35,940 nt of DNA from Lysobacteraceae bacterium (GTDB lineage Bacteria; Pseudomonadota; Gammaproteobacteria; Nevskiales; Nevskiaceae). The stretch lies in NCBI GenBank assembly GCA_013823855.1, contig PNMW01000043.1, positions 1-35,940 on the forward strand, read 5' to 3'. The notes under the pieces are model-generated. The model searched no databases, had not been told where the DNA came from, and was given only the letters and a program-made list of their open reading frames with translations. A program made the translations under genes and the position numbers. Below, piece after piece: positions 34,538 to 35,940 of the stretch (positions within the stretch are counted from its first letter, which is position 1; each line of letters begins with the position of its first letter).

Positions 34538-34646
34538 GCCCCGTCGCCCCAACCCGGCGCACCATCGGCGTCACGCCGCCGTCACCCGGCGGCGGAACAA
34601 TCACGTCCGACACACATGAATCGGACCCACCGGGAGGAGAGTCGCC

Positions 34647-35940
34647 ATGGGGCAGCAACGCAGTCGTCGTGCGCGCAAGCGCAACGGGCTTGACCGCCGT
34701 CATTTCCTGAAGTCCGCGGCGGCGGGGCTGGCCGCCAGCGCTTTGCCGCTGTTGCCCGAAGGCGGCAACGCGGCGCAGGCCCAGGCCGCATCGCTGTCGT
34801 TCGTCCACGGCGTCGCCAGCGGCGATCCGCTGCGGGATCGGGTGATCCTGTGGACGCGGGTCACCGTGCCGGGCGGCACGCCGGTGACGGTCCAGTACCG
34901 GATCGCCACCGACCCGGGCCTGGCCACGCTGGTGCAGACCGGCTCGGTGATCGCCGATGCCAGCGGTGACCACACGGTGAAGATCGACGCCGCCGGCCTC
35001 GAACCGGGTCGCACCTACTACTACCGGTTCAATGTCGGCCCGGTCCGGTCGCCGATCGGCCGCACCAGGACGCTTCCGGTCGGCAATGTCGACCGCCTGC
35101 GGATTGCGGTGGCGTCGTGCTCCAGTCTCGCGCACGGCTACTTCAACGCTTACGCGCGGATCGCCGAGCGCGCCGATCTCGATCTGGTGCTGCATCTCGG
35201 CGACTACATCTACGAATACGGCAACGGTGACTACGGCAGCGCGCGCAACTACGAGCCGCCGCACGAGATCCTCACCCTGGCCGACTACCGCACGCGCCAT
35301 GCGCAGTACAAGCGCGAACCGGAGCTGCAGGAACTGCATCGCCAGCACCCGGTCGTCGCCATCTGGGACGACCACGAGTTCGCCAACAATGCGTTCAAGG
35401 ATGGTGCCGAGAACCACCAGCCCGATACCGAGGGCGACTGGGCGACGCGGGTCGCCGCGGCATTGCAGGCTTATTACGAGTGGATGCCGACCCGGGTGCC
35501 GGACGCCAACGACCTGCGCCGCAACTGGCGCAATTTCTCGATCGGCAATCTGGCCGACCTGTACATGCTCGAGGAGCGCGTCGGGGCGCGTGACGAAACG
35601 ATCGCTGCACCGGTTCAGCTGCTGCCGCAGGCCGGTCTCGGCGTGTTCACGCAGACCGGTGCGTACACCGATCCGAACCGCCAGCTGCTGGGCCTGACGC
35701 AGGAAGACTGGCTGATCACCGGCCTGCGCATGGCGCCGAAGAACAAGTGGAAGCTGATCGGCCAGGGCGTGATGTTCGCGCAGCTCAAAGTGCTCGGCAT
35801 GCCGAACGCGACCCGACTCAGCCAGTATTTCAATGTCGACCAGTGGGATGGCTACAACCCGCGCCGCGAACGCATCTTCGACGCGCTGACCGGCAACGCC
35901 CAGCACGATCCGGTCGACAACGTCGTGGTGCTGACCGGCG
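34647..35940 (+). CDS. phoD: PhoD-like alkaline phosphatase, Tat-exported, 3'-truncated
   Basis: 431 residues are visible before the right edge; PhoD proteins are about 500-560 long. GGGAGGAG at 34632-34639 supports the ATG at 34647. The N-terminus has DRRHFLKSAAAG with a following hydrophobic run, a twin-arginine signal, so the folded protein is exported. FVHGVASGDP and the fibronectin-like PhoD N-domain follow, then LHLGDYIYEYG and WDDHEFANN, the Ca/Fe-binding and active-site segments. PhoD hydrolyses phosphodiesters and monoesters to supply phosphate. The upstream 109 bases after the palindromic element hold no clear Pho box. The frame runs off the window, and several frames within it are shadows. 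Confidence 0.95.
   Translation, partial: MGQQRSRRARKRNGLDRRHFLKSAAAGLAASALPLLPEGGNAAQAQAASLSFVHGVASGDPLRDRVILWTRVTVPGGTPVTVQYRIATDPGLATLVQTGSVIADASGDHTVKIDAAGLEPGRTYYYRFNVGPVRSPIGRTRTLPVGNVDRLRIAVASCSSLAHGYFNAYARIAERADLDLVLHLGDYIYEYGNGDYGSARNYEPPHEILTLADYRTRHAQYKREPELQELHRQHPVVAIWDDHEFANNAFKDGAENHQPDTEGDWATRVAAALQAYYEWMPTRVPDANDLRRNWRNFSIGNLADLYMLEERVGARDETIAAPVQLLPQAGLGVFTQTGAYTDPNRQLLGLTQEDWLITGLRMAPKNKWKLIGQGVMFAQLKVLGMPNATRLSQYFNVDQWDGYNPRRERIFDALTGNAQHDPVDNVVVLTG

Noticed and set aside
33432..34538. 368-aa open frame on the + strand running through the palindromic element
   Set aside because: It is out of frame with ppsR and Arg/Pro-rich, and the part in 34270-34538 is translated hairpin DNA.
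34458..35906. 482-aa open frame on the minus strand
   Set aside because: Antisense to the PhoD gene, which has a Tat signal, ribosome site and metal-binding motifs.

Overview
The window is chromosomal DNA from a high-GC gammaproteobacterium. The conserved block infC-rpmI-rplT-pheS-pheT-ihfA-merR-tRNA-Pro, the ppsA/ppsR pair and an HU-family protein with an Ala/Lys-rich N-terminal tail together suggest the Xanthomonadales/Nevskiales side of the class (Nevskia or Solimonas-like). That placement is inference, because no rRNA is present. Very high GC at third codon positions creates many long antisense ORFs, which were discarded.

Region 1 (1-3487, + strand) holds the end of an FAD/NAD(P) ferredoxin-reductase-type protein, a tyrosine-phosphatase-family protein, a PaaG-like enoyl-CoA isomerase and an acyl-CoA dehydrogenase. 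A bidirectional terminator (3520-3551) separates it from a minus-strand HU-like gene and a metallophosphoesterase.

Region 2 (5192-12987) is the most interesting metabolic block. A divergent TetR regulator faces a run of seven + strand genes: APH-type kinase, 178-aa protein, two CrtC/DUF7064-like proteins, a second APH-type kinase, a second 178-aa protein and an acyl-CoA dehydrogenase. Kinase + small partner + acyl-CoA dehydrogenase is the logic of LvaA-LvaB-LvaC of levulinate catabolism and of animal ACAD10/ACAD11, where a hydroxyacyl-CoA is phosphorylated and the phosphate is then eliminated. Here the kinase/partner pair is duplicated around two CrtC-like genes.

Region 3 (13050-15396) is a MarR regulator with a palindromic operator, a 246-aa membrane protein and an orphan NorE/NorF-like pair (heme-copper oxidase subunit III and IV types) without a catalytic subunit. 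Then comes about 1.1 kb with no recognisable gene, followed by a winged-helix/AT-hook-like protein.

Region 4 (17331-25410, - strand) is the translation/repair core: tRNA-Pro, merR, ihfA, pheT, pheS, rplT, rpmI, infC (apparent AUC start), tRNA-Val and uvrB, followed by an EamA transporter.

Region 5 (26599-30001, + strand) is a signalling operon: a small Rcp1-like response regulator, a REC protein with degenerate GGDEF and EAL domains, and a histidine kinase whose three-helix N-terminus carries the full set of ethylene-receptor copper/ethylene-binding residues.

Region 6 (30014-35940) has a secreted RNase T2, ppsA, an SMR transporter, divergent ppsR, a 271-bp multi-hairpin element with 33-bp inverted ends and TA flanks (MITE-like), and a Tat-exported PhoD phosphatase that runs off the right edge.
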